A stretch of 64,000 nt of DNA, from NCBI RefSeq assembly GCF_000619905.2, contig NZ_CP012371.1, positions 2,777,942 through 2,841,941 of the forward strand, in the 5' to 3' direction. Positions 25,305-35,265 of this stretch are shown piece after piece (the first letter of the stretch is position 1; every line of letters begins with the position of its first letter). Source of the stretch: Nitrosospira briensis C-128 (GTDB taxonomy: Bacteria > Pseudomonadota > Gammaproteobacteria > Burkholderiales > Nitrosomonadaceae). A model generated the notes under the pieces. It worked only from the letters and a program-made list of their open reading frames with translations, did no database searches and was not told where the DNA came from. The position numbers were made by a program, and so were the translations under genes.

Positions 25305-26714
25305 ATGCAAACGCTATACGACAAACTCTGGCAGAGCCATGTGGTACATGAGGAATCCGATAAGCCGGATGGCATGACTTTGCTCTATATCGACCGTCAC
25401 CTTGTGCACGAAGTCACCAGTCCGCAGGCATTCGAAGGATTGAAGCTGGCTGGACGCAAGCCCTGGCGGCTGGATTCGATCCTGGCAGTAGCCGATCATA
25501 ACGTGCCCACCACCCGGCGTGACCACGGCATCAGCGACCCGATCTCGCGTCTCCAGGTAGAGACCCTTGACCAGAATTGCGAGGAACTGGGCATCACCGA
25601 ATTCAGAATGAATGACCTGCGCCAGGGTATTGTTCACGTAATAGGCCCGGAGCAGGGCGCCACGTTGCCCGGCATGACGGTGGTATGCGGTGATTCGCAT
25701 ACCAGTACGCACGGTGCATTTGCCTGTCTTGCCTTTGGTATCGGCACTTCGGAGGTGGAGCACGTGCTCGCGACACAGTGTCTGCTTTTGAAAAAAGCAA
25801 AAACGATGCGGGTTGCAATCGAGGGCGACCTTGGTCATGGCATTACAGCCAAGGATATCGCGCTTGCCCTTATTGGTGAGATCGGTACGGCGGGCGGCAC
25901 GGGCTATGCAATCGAATTCGCCGGCAGCGCCATATGCGAACTCTCCATGGAGGCACGGATGACGCTTTGCAACATGGCTATCGAGGCGGGGGCGCGCGCA
26001 GGCATGGTAGGGGTGGACGATACTACTATCGACTATCTCAGGGGGCGGCCTTTTGCACCAAAAGGTGATTTGTGGGACAGAGCCGTGGTTTACTGGCGCA
26101 CGCTGAAAAGCGACGACGGTGCAAGCTTCGACAAGACGATATCGCTGGATGCGGCACAGATCAAGCCACAGATAACCTGGGGAACGTCTCCCGAAATGGT
26201 GGCGGCTATCGACGGAAAGGTGCCTGATCCTTCGCGAATTACCGATAGCGTGAAGCGCCACGATATGGAGCATGCGCTGAAGTATATGGGACTTGCTCCC
26301 AACACCCCGATCAGCGAAATTCGTCCGGATAAGATATTCATCGGTTCCTGCACAAATGCGCGCATTGAAGATCTGCGGGCTGCGGCGAAGGTGGTGAAAG
26401 GGAGGCGTATTGCCGCGAGCATCAAGCTTGCGATGGTGGTGCCGGGTTCGGGCCTGGTAAAGCGGCAGGCGGAACAGGAAGGGCTGGACCGGATATTTCT
26501 TGACGCCGGCTTTGAATGGCGGGAACCGGGTTGCTCGATGTGCCTCGCGATGAACGATGACCGGCTTGAATCTGGCGAGCGTTGTGCTTCTACTTCCAAT
26601 CGCAATTTCGAGGGCCGGCAGGGGTCGGGGGGGCGCACTCATCTGGTGAGCCCGGCCATGGCGGCAGCCGCTGCGGTAGCGGGACATTTTGTCGATGTAC
26701 GGGAAATATATTAA
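25305..26714 (+). CDS. leuC: 3-isopropylmalate dehydratase large subunit
   Basis: LeuC with LeuD isomerises 2- to 3-isopropylmalate in leucine synthesis, using a 4Fe-4S cluster. The 469-residue protein shows [23 protein letters not shown] and the cluster ligands in [13 protein letters not shown] and GCSMCLAMN (Cys-x2-Cys), plus [10 protein letters not shown]. Full length. It leads an operon with a small entericidin gene and leuD. A family-1 mobile element then separates these from leuB. Confidence 0.97.
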   Translation: MQTLYDKLWQSHVVHEESDKPDGMTLLYIDRHLVHEVTSPQAFEGLKLAGRKPWRLDSILAVADHNVPTTRRDHGISDPISRLQVETLDQNCEELGITEFRMNDLRQGIVHVIGPEQGATLPGMTVVCGDSHTSTHGAFACLAFGIGTSEVEHVLATQCLLLKKAKTMRVAIEGDLGHGITAKDIALALIGEIGTAGGTGYAIEFAGSAICELSMEARMTLCNMAIEAGARAGMVGVDDTTIDYLRGRPFAPKGDLWDRAVVYWRTLKSDDGASFDKTISLDAAQIKPQITWGTSPEMVAAIDGKVPDPSRITDSVKRHDMEHALKYMGLAPNTPISEIRPDKIFIGSCTNARIEDLRAAAKVVKGRRIAASIKLAMVVPGSGLVKRQAEQEGLDRIFLDAGFEWREPGCSMCLAMNDDRLESGERCASTSNRNFEGRQGSGGRTHLVSPAMAAAAAVAGHFVDVREIY

Positions 26715-26767
26715 AATTCCGGGGCAATAAAAACGGGTTCTTTTTTTACTACAAAACGGGAGTTGCA

Positions 26768-26893
26768 ATGAGAACGTTTTCAATGATGGTTGCCTTGATC
26801 GCTGTCTTCGGTCTGTCTGCATGTAATACCATGCAAGGCTTCGGTAAGGATCTCCAGAGTGGTGGTGAAGCGATACAAAAACAGGCGCAATAG
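26768..26893 (+). CDS. Entericidin A/B family lipoprotein
   Basis: A 41-residue lipoprotein: positively charged start MRTFSMMVALIAVFGLSACN, with lipobox LSAC giving acylated Cys20 after signal peptidase II cleavage, then NTMQGFGKDLQSGGEAIQ, the entericidin core. The ATG has GGGAG six bases upstream. It sits between leuC (53 bases before) and leuD (16 bases after). To my knowledge the same nesting occurs in other betaproteobacteria. Entericidins are membrane-associated stress or toxin-antitoxin-like peptides; why one rides in the leucine operon is unknown. Confidence 0.88.
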   Translation: MRTFSMMVALIAVFGLSACNTMQGFGKDLQSGGEAIQKQAQ

Positions 26894-26909
26894 ATAGAGT
26901 TATTGGCTC

Positions 26910-27548
26910 GTGAAAAAATTTGTTTTCTGCGACGGATTGGTGGCGCCGCTTGATCGCGCTAATGTCGATACCGACGCCATCATTCCCAAGCAATTTCTGA
27001 AATCCATCAAACGGTCTGGTTTCGGGCAGAACCTGTTTGACGAGTGGCGTTATCTGGATCACGGCGAACCGGGTATGGATGCCGCCCGGCGCAAGCCCAA
27101 TCCGGATTTCATACTCAACCTGGCGCGCTACCAGGGTGCGCAAATACTGCTTGCGCGCTCAAATTTCGGCTGTGGTTCGAGCCGCGAACACGCGCCGTGG
27201 GCGCTTCAGGACTATGGCTTTCAAGTGGTCATCGCGCCCAGTTTCGCTGATATTTTTTTCAACAACTGTTTCAAGATCGGCCTGCTTCCCATTGTGCTCG
27301 ATACGGCTGACGTGGATCAGTTGTTCTCGGAGGTAGAGGCCACTGCCGGCTATCGGTTGCGGGTTGACTTGCAGCATCAATCGGTAACGACGCCCAGCGG
27401 TAAATCCTTCTCTTTCGATATCGATCCCTTCCGTAAACATACTTTATTGAATGGCCTGGATGAAATTGGTCTGACTTTGCAACATATGGACAAGATCAAG
27501 GCCTTTGAAGAGAAGCACCGGGCTGCACAGCCCTGGTTGTTTACATGA
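26910..27548 (+). CDS. leuD: 3-isopropylmalate dehydratase small subunit
   Basis: LeuD is the swivel domain that completes the isopropylmalate isomerase with LeuC. The product (212 residues) begins at GTG with [21 protein letters not shown] and has [10 protein letters not shown], the motif [15 protein letters not shown] and [18 protein letters not shown]. Length is normal. The TGA stop (27546-27548) lies inside the 5-base flank of a mobile element (ATGAT, 27545-27549); the reading frame is intact. Confidence 0.97.
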   Translation: MKKFVFCDGLVAPLDRANVDTDAIIPKQFLKSIKRSGFGQNLFDEWRYLDHGEPGMDAARRKPNPDFILNLARYQGAQILLARSNFGCGSSREHAPWALQDYGFQVVIAPSFADIFFNNCFKIGLLPIVLDTADVDQLFSEVEATAGYRLRVDLQHQSVTTPSGKSFSFDIDPFRKHTLLNGLDEIGLTLQHMDKIKAFEEKHRAAQPWLFT

Positions 27549-27549
27549 T

Positions 27550-27785
27550 CCTGAATCCGGTAGTTGACCGCTCATTTAATAGATCAGTGTCATGATTAAT
27601 AACAATATCAAATATTATTTGACGCTCACCTTGTGGGTGAGGCCGCTACGGGGGGAAGTGTACGGTTTTTGCGGCACATGGCTGCGTTGCAACTCCTTGG
27701 AATGGAATGACCATTCCGCGTCGTTGCGCCTTGCCCTGTACCCCAAAAACCGTACACTTCCCCCCGTCCAACTACCGGATTTAGG
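27550..27785 (+). mobile_element. MITE-like element, family 1 copy 2 (236 bp)
   Basis: Starts CCTGAATCCGGTAGTTG (one change from the consensus) and ends CAACTACCGGATTTAGG. Flanks are ATGAT (27545-27549) and ATAAT (27786-27790), a 5-bp duplication with one mismatch. It contains the CTCACC hairpin and a long palindromic arm pair (AAGTGTACGGTTTTTG with CAAAAACCGTACACTT) around a GGAATGG...CCATTCC centre. It separates leuD from leuB within what is otherwise a leuCDB operon. Confidence 0.83.
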
Positions 27786-27818
27786 ATAATTTTTCTTCCG
27801 GTTTAAACGAAGGATTTT

Positions 27819-28880
27819 ATGAAAATTGCAATCCTGGCTGGAGACGGTATCGGCCCGGAAATTATCGCCCAGGCTGTGCGAGTGCTGGAAGCATTAAGAA
27901 GCGACGGGTTAAAGTTTGAGCTGGAACCGGGTTTATTGGGTGGTTGTGCCGTAGAAGCAACTGGTGAGCCGTTTCCGGAAGCGACACGCAATCTTGTGGC
28001 CGGTGCGGATGCCGTGATCCTGGGTGCCGTTGGAGGTCCCCAATTTGACACGCTGCCGCGTCACCTGCGGCCGGAACGGGGTTTGCTCAGTATTCGAAAG
28101 GCGCTGAATCTGTTTGCCAACCTGCGCCCCGCGATACTGTATCCTGAGCTTGCCAATGCTTCGACGCTAAAACCCGAAGTGGTGGCGGGCCTGGATATTC
28201 TCATCGTGCGTGAATTGACGGGCGATATCTATTTCGGCGAGCCGCGGGGCATTGAATGTCGCGACGGCCAGCGTGTTGGTTACAATACCATGATCTACAG
28301 CGAAACCGAGATTCGCAGAATTGCCCGGGTGGCTTTTCAGGCGGCGCGTAAACGTCGTCGCAGCCTTTGCTCGGTGGACAAGATGAATGTGCTCGAATGC
28401 ACCCAACTATGGCGCGACGTGGTGACCGAGACAGCGAAAGATTATCCGGACGTGGAACTCTCGCACATGCTGGTGGATAATGCCGCTATGCAGTTGGTGC
28501 GCAATCCTCGGCAGTTCGATGTGATGGTGACGGGCAACATGTTCGGCGATATCCTGTCGGATGAAGCTTCCATGCTGACCGGTTCGATCGGCATGCTGCC
28601 ATCGGCCTCGCTGGACGACAGAAACAAGGGCCTTTATGAGCCCATACATGGTTCCGCTCCCGACATTGCCGGCAAAGACGTGGCGAATCCCCTGGCAACA
28701 ATATTGTCGGTGGCGATGATGCTGCGCTATACGTTCGACCAGGAAGCGGCTGCCTCCCGCATTGAGAGTGCGGTAAAGAAAGTCCTGGCTCAGGGGTATC
28801 GCACTGAAGACATCTACGAGGCGGGAACGAAAAAGGTCGGCACGGCGTCAATGGGCGATGCGGTCCTGGCAAATATATAG
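27819..28880 (+). CDS. leuB: 3-isopropylmalate dehydrogenase
   Basis: LeuB oxidises and decarboxylates 3-isopropylmalate with NAD. The 353-residue product has [37 protein letters not shown], the substrate-binding [15 protein letters not shown] and [14 protein letters not shown] with the Mg-binding Asp residues, then [18 protein letters not shown]. Complete. ATG follows GAAGGATTTT. Transcription from leuCD must pass through the 236-bp palindromic element, or leuB uses its own promoter. Confidence 0.97.
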   Translation: MKIAILAGDGIGPEIIAQAVRVLEALRSDGLKFELEPGLLGGCAVEATGEPFPEATRNLVAGADAVILGAVGGPQFDTLPRHLRPERGLLSIRKALNLFANLRPAILYPELANASTLKPEVVAGLDILIVRELTGDIYFGEPRGIECRDGQRVGYNTMIYSETEIRRIARVAFQAARKRRRSLCSVDKMNVLECTQLWRDVVTETAKDYPDVELSHMLVDNAAMQLVRNPRQFDVMVTGNMFGDILSDEASMLTGSIGMLPSASLDDRNKGLYEPIHGSAPDIAGKDVANPLATILSVAMMLRYTFDQEAAASRIESAVKKVLAQGYRTEDIYEAGTKKVGTASMGDAVLANI

Positions 28881-28929
28881 GTAAATGGTTGAAAGAGACC
28901 AGGTTCAGTTTCCTGGAGAGAGGCGATCA

Positions 28930-30042
28930 ATGAAACGAGTTGGGTTTATTGGCTGGCGGGGCATGGTAGGGTCGGTGCTCATGCAGCGCATGCGGGAAGA
29001 AAATGATTTTGCATTGGTGGAGCCGACTTTCTTTTCCACTTCCCAGAAAGGCGGTAAAGGTCCGGATATCGGCCAGGAAACGCCGTTGCTCGAGGATGCG
29101 CATGATATAAACCAGCTTAAGTCGATGGACATCCTTGTTTCCTGCCAGGGTGGAGACTACACCAGCGCGATCTTCCCCAAACTGCGTGAAGCGGGCTGGC
29201 GGGGTTACTGGATCGATGCGGCCTCCACATTGCGCATGGTGGACGACGCAATCATCATACTCGACCCCGTCAATCTGCCGGTTATCGAGCAGGCGCTGCA
29301 CGACGATGTCAAAAATTACATCGGTGGCAATTGCACCGTCAGCTTGATGCTGATGGCTGTGGGCGCATTATTCGAAGAAGACCTGGTGGAATGGATGAGC
29401 GCCATGACTTATCAGGCCGCATCCGGCGCGGGCGCGCAGAACATGCGGGAATTATTGCTGCAAATGGGTGAAGCGCATCGTGTGGCGAAAAATTTGCTGG
29501 ACGACCCGGCCGCGGGCATACTTGACATTGACAGGGAGGTTGCGGGGACATTGCGCAATGGGAATTTTCCCACCGCGAATTTCGGCGTGCCGCTGGCAGG
29601 CAGCCTCATTCCCTGGATAGACAAGGATCTGGGCAACGGACAGACCAGAGAAGAATGGAAAGGCCAGTCCGAGACGAACAAGATCCTGGGGCGCGCTGAT
29701 CAGGTGATACCTGTCGATGGTATTTGTGTTCGCGTCGGTGCAATGCGATGCCACAGCCAGGCGCTGACCATCAAGCTCAAGAAGGACGTCCCGCTGGATG
29801 AGATAGAGGATATTCTTGCTGCATCCAACAGTTGGGTACGGGTTATCCCGAACGAGCGCGAGAGCACCTTGCAAGAGTTGACCCCGGCTGCGGTTACCGG
29901 AAGACTGACGATTCCAGTGGGGAGGCTGCGCAAGCTTGCCATGGGAGGAGAATATCTCTCGGCGTTTACGGTGGGAGATCAGTTATTGTGGGGCGCGGCG
30001 GAACCTTTGCGCAGGATGCTGAGAATTCTGGTTCAAGCCTGA
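28930..30042 (+). CDS. asd: Aspartate-semialdehyde dehydrogenase
   Basis: Asd reduces aspartyl phosphate to the semialdehyde, the step after LysC (8673). The 371-residue product starts [21 protein letters not shown] (NADP loop GxxGxxG). It has STSQKGG, the catalytic Cys in [12 protein letters not shown], then [13 protein letters not shown] and the C-terminal [19 protein letters not shown] 28930 is chosen because GGAGAGAGG stands just before it and family homology starts there, although ATG 28885 is in frame. Located behind leuB, 49 bases apart. Confidence 0.95.
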   Translation: MKRVGFIGWRGMVGSVLMQRMREENDFALVEPTFFSTSQKGGKGPDIGQETPLLEDAHDINQLKSMDILVSCQGGDYTSAIFPKLREAGWRGYWIDAASTLRMVDDAIIILDPVNLPVIEQALHDDVKNYIGGNCTVSLMLMAVGALFEEDLVEWMSAMTYQAASGAGAQNMRELLLQMGEAHRVAKNLLDDPAAGILDIDREVAGTLRNGNFPTANFGVPLAGSLIPWIDKDLGNGQTREEWKGQSETNKILGRADQVIPVDGICVRVGAMRCHSQALTIKLKKDVPLDEIEDILAASNSWVRVIPNERESTLQELTPAAVTGRLTIPVGRLRKLAMGGEYLSAFTVGDQLLWGAAEPLRRMLRILVQA

Positions 30043-30089
30043 GACTCGGCGGAACCGTCTTTTGCCTCATTCGGGAAGAAATTTGATTT

Positions 30090-30252
30090 AGCCCGGATGT
30101 TTCATAAATTCGCGTGATGATTGCGCAGGATTTTGTTTTGTAGGGAGATTTTGTGAAAGAGTGGCGTAGTTATTCATACGCCCGACTGAGCGAAATTTTC
30201 ATACGAAACAAAAGACCAGCGAGGGCACGCAAATTTATGAAACATCCGGGTT
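30090..30252. mobile_element. Inverted-repeat element family 4 (about 163 bp, single copy)
   Basis: Left end AGCCCGGATGTTTCATAAAT and right end ATTTATGAAACATCCGGGTT are inverted repeats of about 20 bases (one mismatch), extending to GCGTG/CACGC with a one-base slip. TA occurs on both outer sides (TTTA before GCCC, TATG after GGGT), compatible with a TA target as used by IS630/mariner relatives. Non-coding. The rest of the 30043-30533 gap has no gene. Confidence 0.65.
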
Positions 30253-30533
30253 ATGCGAGTCGTGCAAAATGGGGCTTATATTAATTCCATGCTTAAGCGA
30301 TTTTCCTGTTTTTCCGATAGAAAATCATCTCAACGATCCTGCTCACGGTATTCGCTTGGTGGTTTGATGCCGATAACGTTTCGCAGCAATACTTATTTTC
30401 TTCCCTGTAAACGAGGTTCGGGTATAACTTGGCGGGAGGGTTAGTAATAGACTAACAATAGACAAGCTTCAGCCAAATATTAATGCCGGCCCCGTGATAT
30501 TTATCCATATATCCTCCTCAAGAGTGTACGGCT

Positions 30534-31538
30534 GTGCGGAAGTTTACTTCTAAAGCATGTTTGTTTTTATTTGCAATTTTTTTGCCGGTGGCCGGATATG
30601 CAGTTGGCTTGGGCAGGCTGACCGTCAATTCGGCTCAGGGACACTCCTTTAAAGCAGAAATCGAGCTGGTTGCGGTAAAGAAAGAAGAGAAACCTTCTCT
30701 AATGGCGCGTCTTGCCTCACAAGAAACGTATCGCCAAGCCAACATCGATTATTCTTCTGTCCTTTCGACATTTAATGCGAGTATTGAAACCCGCTCCGAC
30801 GGGCAGCCCTACGTCAGGATTATGTCTCCGCAACCCATTGCCGAACCGTTTCTCAATATGTTGGTTGAGCTGAATTGGTCGACGGGACGATTACTGCGCG
30901 AATATACCGTGCTGCCCAGTCCGTCCGAAATTGATGCGCATCCGCCCTCTGAATCGGTCGTTGGCAAATCAGATGCGTCAGTCAAGCAGGATGAGAAGTT
31001 GCCAATACAGGATGAGTCCAATTCCGCCAGCAAGACTCATACTGCCTATGGTCCGGTAAAGCAGGGCGATACTTTAGTCAGAATAGCGAAAAATATCGTT
31101 TTTCCCGCTGGGGTGAGCTTGAATCAGATGCTGGTCGCGTTGCATCGCGCAAATTGCGACGCTTTCTTCGGCAATAATATGAATCAGCTCAAGACAGGAC
31201 CTATATTAAGGATACCGGACAATAGTGAAATCGGTGCGATAACCCAAGCAGAAGCCAATCGGGAGGTGAAAGCACAGACCGCGAATTGGTACCGGCGGAG
31301 GTTTGCGGATAGAGAAGGAGCGACCGAGGAACTGAAGCAAACGGTCGGTGGAAGGATTGAACCCGCTGTTGAGGTAGATATTATTCCGGCCCAGGAGCTT
31401 TCCCGTGAGACTTTAAAGCTTTCAAAGGTGAAGAAAGCGGGAATGGGAGCGCATACATCAGAAACAATATCGGTGGGATCGTGGGCGACGAGGCAGGCGG
31501 AAAAGAGCCAAGTGCCCAGCGTGGGCTCTATGCAATGA
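30534..31538 (+). CDS. FimV/HubP-like protein, short form
   Basis: FimV family proteins are cell-pole and type IV pilus assembly factors. This 334-residue product has a signal peptide (MRKFTSKACLFLFAIFLPVAGYA), the FimV N-terminal domain (LGRLTVNSAQGHSFKAEIELVAV to YTVLPSP, residues about 25-145) and a LysM-like segment (YGPVKQGDTLVRIAKNIVFPAGVSLNQMLVALHRAN). Family members are usually 600-1000 residues, with an acidic region, TPR and a FimV C-terminal domain; all those are missing here. The start is GTG with a weak ribosome site. It occupies the canonical place between asd and truA. Confidence 0.8.
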   Translation: MRKFTSKACLFLFAIFLPVAGYAVGLGRLTVNSAQGHSFKAEIELVAVKKEEKPSLMARLASQETYRQANIDYSSVLSTFNASIETRSDGQPYVRIMSPQPIAEPFLNMLVELNWSTGRLLREYTVLPSPSEIDAHPPSESVVGKSDASVKQDEKLPIQDESNSASKTHTAYGPVKQGDTLVRIAKNIVFPAGVSLNQMLVALHRANCDAFFGNNMNQLKTGPILRIPDNSEIGAITQAEANREVKAQTANWYRRRFADREGATEELKQTVGGRIEPAVEVDIIPAQELSRETLKLSKVKKAGMGAHTSETISVGSWATRQAEKSQVPSVGSMQ

Positions 31539-31734
31539 AGGAGGGTGCTGCAGCAAAGCACAGGTCGCTTGACGAAACCAGGAATAACTCATAAACAAGC
31601 TGGATTATTACCGGACTGCCCTTTTCATTCATATGTTCAATTCTTCTGCTTCTTCCGCAAAATTTGCTTAATGAATCTCTGTTCAAGTGGCATGTGGGCG
31701 CTACGATAAAAATAGGCGCACAGGTGTCCGTGCG

Positions 31735-32541
31735 GTGAGAATTGCATTGGTGCTGGAGTACGATGGCAGCAGTTTTTGTGGCTGGCAAAGCCAGCGATCG
31801 GGCGGTTCGGTCCAGGATGCGGTGGAAGCCGCGTTATCCAGAATCGCATGCAGGGATGTTCGAGTAGTAACCGCCGGACGCACCGATGCCGGCGTTCACG
31901 CCGCGTATCAGGTAGTGCATTTCGATACGCAGGCAGAGCGGCCCATGGGAGCTTGGGTTCGCGGGGCTAACGCGCTATTACCGGATAGCATCGCAATATT
32001 ATGGGCATCCGAGATTGCGGACGATTTCCATGCGCGCTACTGTGCCATCGAGCGCTGTTACCTCTATCTCCTATTGAATCATCCGGCGCGCCCAGGGCTT
32101 TACCAAGGCAATATCGGCTGGTTTCATCAGACTCTTGATATTGAACCCATGCAGGCCGCCGCGCAGACGCTGCTGGGAGAGCATGATTTCAGCGCTTTCA
32201 GGGCGGCAGAATGCCAGGCAAAATCTCCCGTACGCACTCTGACGAAACTGGAAATTATCCGGTTGGGCGACACCATCGCATTCGAACTGCGCGCCAATGC
32301 GTTTTTGCATCACATGGTGCGCAATATCGTCGGTTGCCTGATATATGTGGGAAAGCGCAAATATCCACCTGAATGGATAGGCGCGCTGCTTGAAAGCGGT
32401 AAGCGTAGCGATGCGGCGCCGACTTTTTCCGCTGCCGGATTATACCTGGCGGGTATTACCTATGATGCCAAATGGAAGTTGCCGTCTTTTGTCGAACCAC
32501 CGCTTGCCGCGGTATTGCCAAGGACGAGCAGGCCCCGCTAG
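31735..32541 (+). CDS. truA: tRNA pseudouridine(38-40) synthase TruA
   Basis: TruA isomerises uridines 38-40 in the anticodon arm of many tRNAs. From GTG 31735 the product (268 residues) begins RIALVLEYDGSSFCGWQSQ and has the catalytic Asp in AGRTDAGVHA, plus DFSAFRAAECQAKSPVRTL and FLHHMVRNIVG. A longer frame from ATG 31687 is possible, but homology starts at the GTG. Located between the fimV-like gene and trpF. Confidence 0.95.
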   Translation: MRIALVLEYDGSSFCGWQSQRSGGSVQDAVEAALSRIACRDVRVVTAGRTDAGVHAAYQVVHFDTQAERPMGAWVRGANALLPDSIAILWASEIADDFHARYCAIERCYLYLLLNHPARPGLYQGNIGWFHQTLDIEPMQAAAQTLLGEHDFSAFRAAECQAKSPVRTLTKLEIIRLGDTIAFELRANAFLHHMVRNIVGCLIYVGKRKYPPEWIGALLESGKRSDAAPTFSAAGLYLAGITYDAKWKLPSFVEPPLAAVLPRTSRPR

Positions 32542-32608
32542 CCGTCTGGGTCGCGGACCCGATGGTGGCGAACAAAACTCAGCGAAAGGGAAAGAAGAAA
32601 TTACAAGT

Positions 32609-33235
32609 ATGTCTACCAAAGTAAAAATTTGCGGTATAACGCGTGTGGAGGATGCGCTGGCAGCAGTGCGTTTTGGTGCCAACGCCATTGGGTTTGTATT
32701 CTGGAAGAAAAGTGCGCGTTATGTGACACCGGCAAAAGCGCAGGAAATTATTGCCGCGCTACCGCCATTCATTACAGCGGTGGGTGTCTATGTCGATCCT
32801 GATCCGGATTGGGTGGAAGAAACATTTTCTGTAGCCAGCCTGAATTTGCTGCAATTTCATGGCAATGAAGACCCCGGGTTTTGTCGGCAATTTTCGCAGC
32901 CTTATATAAAGGCGATGCGAGTCAGGGCGAGCGTAGATTTGCTACAATACGCCACCCGTTATACCGGGGCCAGCGGATTGTTGCTGGATACCTATGTCGA
33001 AGGTGAGCCGGGCGGCACAGGCCATGCATTTGACTGGCGTCTGATTCCTCGGGAATTGCCGCTGCCCCTGATTCTTTCGGGAGGACTGCACTCGGGTAAT
33101 GTTGCCAGTGCGATCCAGCAGGCACAGCCTTGGGCAGTAGATGTATCAAGTGGCGTGGAAAGCGCCAAAGGTATCAAGGACGTGGAAAAAATTTCCGCTT
33201 TCATGCGAGGAGTTCGAACCAGTGAAAGTTTATGA
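32609..33235 (+). CDS. trpF: Phosphoribosylanthranilate isomerase
   Basis: TrpF converts phosphoribosylanthranilate to CdRP in tryptophan synthesis. The 208-residue TIM-barrel protein starts [20 protein letters not shown] with catalytic Cys in KICGIT, and has [29 protein letters not shown] with the catalytic Asp, ILSGGL and [18 protein letters not shown] 32609 fits the family start. Its 3' end overlaps trpB by 14 bases, so the two are translationally coupled. Confidence 0.96.
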   Translation: MSTKVKICGITRVEDALAAVRFGANAIGFVFWKKSARYVTPAKAQEIIAALPPFITAVGVYVDPDPDWVEETFSVASLNLLQFHGNEDPGFCRQFSQPYIKAMRVRASVDLLQYATRYTGASGLLLDTYVEGEPGGTGHAFDWRLIPRELPLPLILSGGLHSGNVASAIQQAQPWAVDVSSGVESAKGIKDVEKISAFMRGVRTSESL

Positions 33236-34418
33236 TCTTCCGGATAGCCATGGACATTTTGGTCCATATGGCGGCATTTTTGTCGCTGAAACACTTATTG
33301 CAGCGCTGGAAGATTTGCGCGTTCAGTACGAGCATTATCGTAGTGATACCGACTTTCAGGCGGAATTTGCTTACGAGTTAAAGCATTATGTGGGGCGGCC
33401 CAGCCCCATCTATCATGCCAGAAGATGGTCGGCACATCTGGGAGGTGCGCAGATTCTGCTGAAGCGTGAAGACCTGAATCATACCGGGGCGCACAAGATC
33501 AACAATGCTATCGGGCAGGCGCTCCTGGCCAGGCGCATGGGGAAATCGCGCGTGATCGCCGAGACCGGCGCGGGCCAGCACGGTGTAGCCAGCGCTACAG
33601 TCGCCGCGCGCTATGGCATGGAATGTGTCGTTTACATGGGCTCCGTCGATGTGGAACGCCAGGCCGCCAATGTTTATCGGATGAAGCTCCTGGGAGCAAC
33701 AGTCATACCGGTCGAATCAGGTTCGCGAACATTGAAGGACGCCCTGAATGAAGCCATGCGCGACTGGGTAACCAACATCGAAGATACATTCTATATTATT
33801 GGCACCGTAGCGGGACCGCATCCCTATCCGATGATGGTACGCGACTTCCAGGCAATAATCGGGCGTGAAGCAATTGTACAGATGCAAGAGGAATACGGGC
33901 GGCAGCCGGATGCGTTGATTGCCTGCGTGGGTGGCGGGTCAAATGCTATCGGCCTTTTTTATCCTTATATAGAAAGTAATGTAAGGATGGTCGGCGTGGA
34001 AGCGGCGGGACGCGGAATTGAGAGTGGGCAGCATGCGGCTTCCCTGACGATGGGAAGATCCGGCGTATTGCACGGAAATCGCACCTATCTGATCCAGGAT
34101 GAGAACGGTCAGATTGTCGAGACCCACTCTATTTCAGCCGGGCTGGATTATCCTGGCGTCGGCCCCGAGCACGCCTGGCTCAAGGACAGCAATCGTGCTG
34201 AATATATCGCCATTACCGACGACCAGGCGCTGGAGGCGTTCCATTCACTGTGTCATTACGAAGGCATCATACCGGCGCTGGAATCCAGTCATGCGCTGGC
34301 TTATGCCGCCCAGCTCGCGCCCTCGCTTGGCAAGGATAAGCTGCTGCTGGTGAACCTGTCCGGACGTGGGGACAAAGATATGGCCACTGTAGCGCAGGCT
34401 TCCAATATAACCTTCTGA
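33222..34418 (+). CDS. trpB: Tryptophan synthase beta chain
   Basis: TrpB condenses indole and serine to tryptophan with PLP. The 398-residue product starts at GTG 33222 ([17 protein letters not shown]) behind AGGAG at 33208-33212, inside the end of trpF. Motifs: [25 protein letters not shown] containing the PLP lysine, [26 protein letters not shown] with the phosphate-binding glycines, and [11 protein letters not shown]. Followed by trpA after 11 bases. Confidence 0.97.
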   Translation: MKVYDLPDSHGHFGPYGGIFVAETLIAALEDLRVQYEHYRSDTDFQAEFAYELKHYVGRPSPIYHARRWSAHLGGAQILLKREDLNHTGAHKINNAIGQALLARRMGKSRVIAETGAGQHGVASATVAARYGMECVVYMGSVDVERQAANVYRMKLLGATVIPVESGSRTLKDALNEAMRDWVTNIEDTFYIIGTVAGPHPYPMMVRDFQAIIGREAIVQMQEEYGRQPDALIACVGGGSNAIGLFYPYIESNVRMVGVEAAGRGIESGQHAASLTMGRSGVLHGNRTYLIQDENGQIVETHSISAGLDYPGVGPEHAWLKDSNRAEYIAITDDQALEAFHSLCHYEGIIPALESSHALAYAAQLAPSLGKDKLLLVNLSGRGDKDMATVAQASNITF

Positions 34419-34429
34419 AATCATCATAC

Positions 34430-35257
34430 ATGTCTCGTATCGCTACCGTATTCGGCAACCTGCTCCAGAAAAAAAGAAAAGCACTGATTCCTTTCATCAC
34501 TGCTGGCGACCCCGAGCCCGCGATGATGGTTCCATTGATGCATGAGCTGGTAAAGGCAGGCGCCGACATCATCGAACTGGGCGTCCCGTTTTCGGACCCC
34601 ATGGCGGACGGGCCGACCATACAGCGGTCTTCGGAGCGCGCGCTCAAGCATGGTGTAGGTCTGAAGGATGTGCTGACAATGGTGGAGGAATTCAGGAAAA
34701 CCGATACATACACACCGGTTGTACTGATGGGTTATGCCAACCCGATAGAATCGATGGGCTACGAGAAATTCGCGGTGGGAGCAAAAAAATGCGGGATAGA
34801 TGGCGTGCTGGTAGTGGATTATCCACCGGAAGAGTCCCGGGAATGGGTAAGCAATCTTGAACGCCAGCAAATAGATGCGATTTTCCTGCTTTCCCCCACT
34901 ACTCCGCAAGTGCGCGTCGAGCGGGTAGCGGAGCTGGCGCGGGGATACATATATTATGTTTCGCTAAAAGGCGTAACCGGTGCATTAAGTCTCGATCTCC
35001 GCGATGTCGCCAACAAACTGGTTCAGTTGCGCACCCGCATCTCCATTCCCATTGGCGTCGGTTTCGGCATACGCGACGGCGCAACGGCCAAAGCCGTGGC
35101 GGGCCTTGCCGACGCTGTCGTGATAGGTAGCCGCATCATTGAAGAAATAGAAAATTCAACCAGGGAGAATTTATTAACGAACGTATACGGCTTGGTAAAA
35201 AATCTCCGTGCCGCCATCGACGAAGCCAGCGCTGAACACGCATCATCCATCATTTAA
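34430..35257 (+). CDS. trpA: Tryptophan synthase alpha chain
   Basis: TrpA cleaves indole-3-glycerol phosphate and channels indole to TrpB. The 275-residue TIM-barrel protein shows KALIPFITAGDPEP, the catalytic Glu in IIELGVPFSDPMADGPTIQ, the catalytic Asp in GIDGVLVVDYPPEES, and IPIGVGFGIRDGATAKAV with the phosphate loop. Its position right behind trpB supports an operon. trpC/D/E are not in this window. Confidence 0.97.
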   Translation: MSRIATVFGNLLQKKRKALIPFITAGDPEPAMMVPLMHELVKAGADIIELGVPFSDPMADGPTIQRSSERALKHGVGLKDVLTMVEEFRKTDTYTPVVLMGYANPIESMGYEKFAVGAKKCGIDGVLVVDYPPEESREWVSNLERQQIDAIFLLSPTTPQVRVERVAELARGYIYYVSLKGVTGALSLDLRDVANKLVQLRTRISIPIGVGFGIRDGATAKAVAGLADAVVIGSRIIEEIENSTRENLLTNVYGLVKNLRAAIDEASAEHASSII

Positions 35258-35265
35258 ACTAATTT

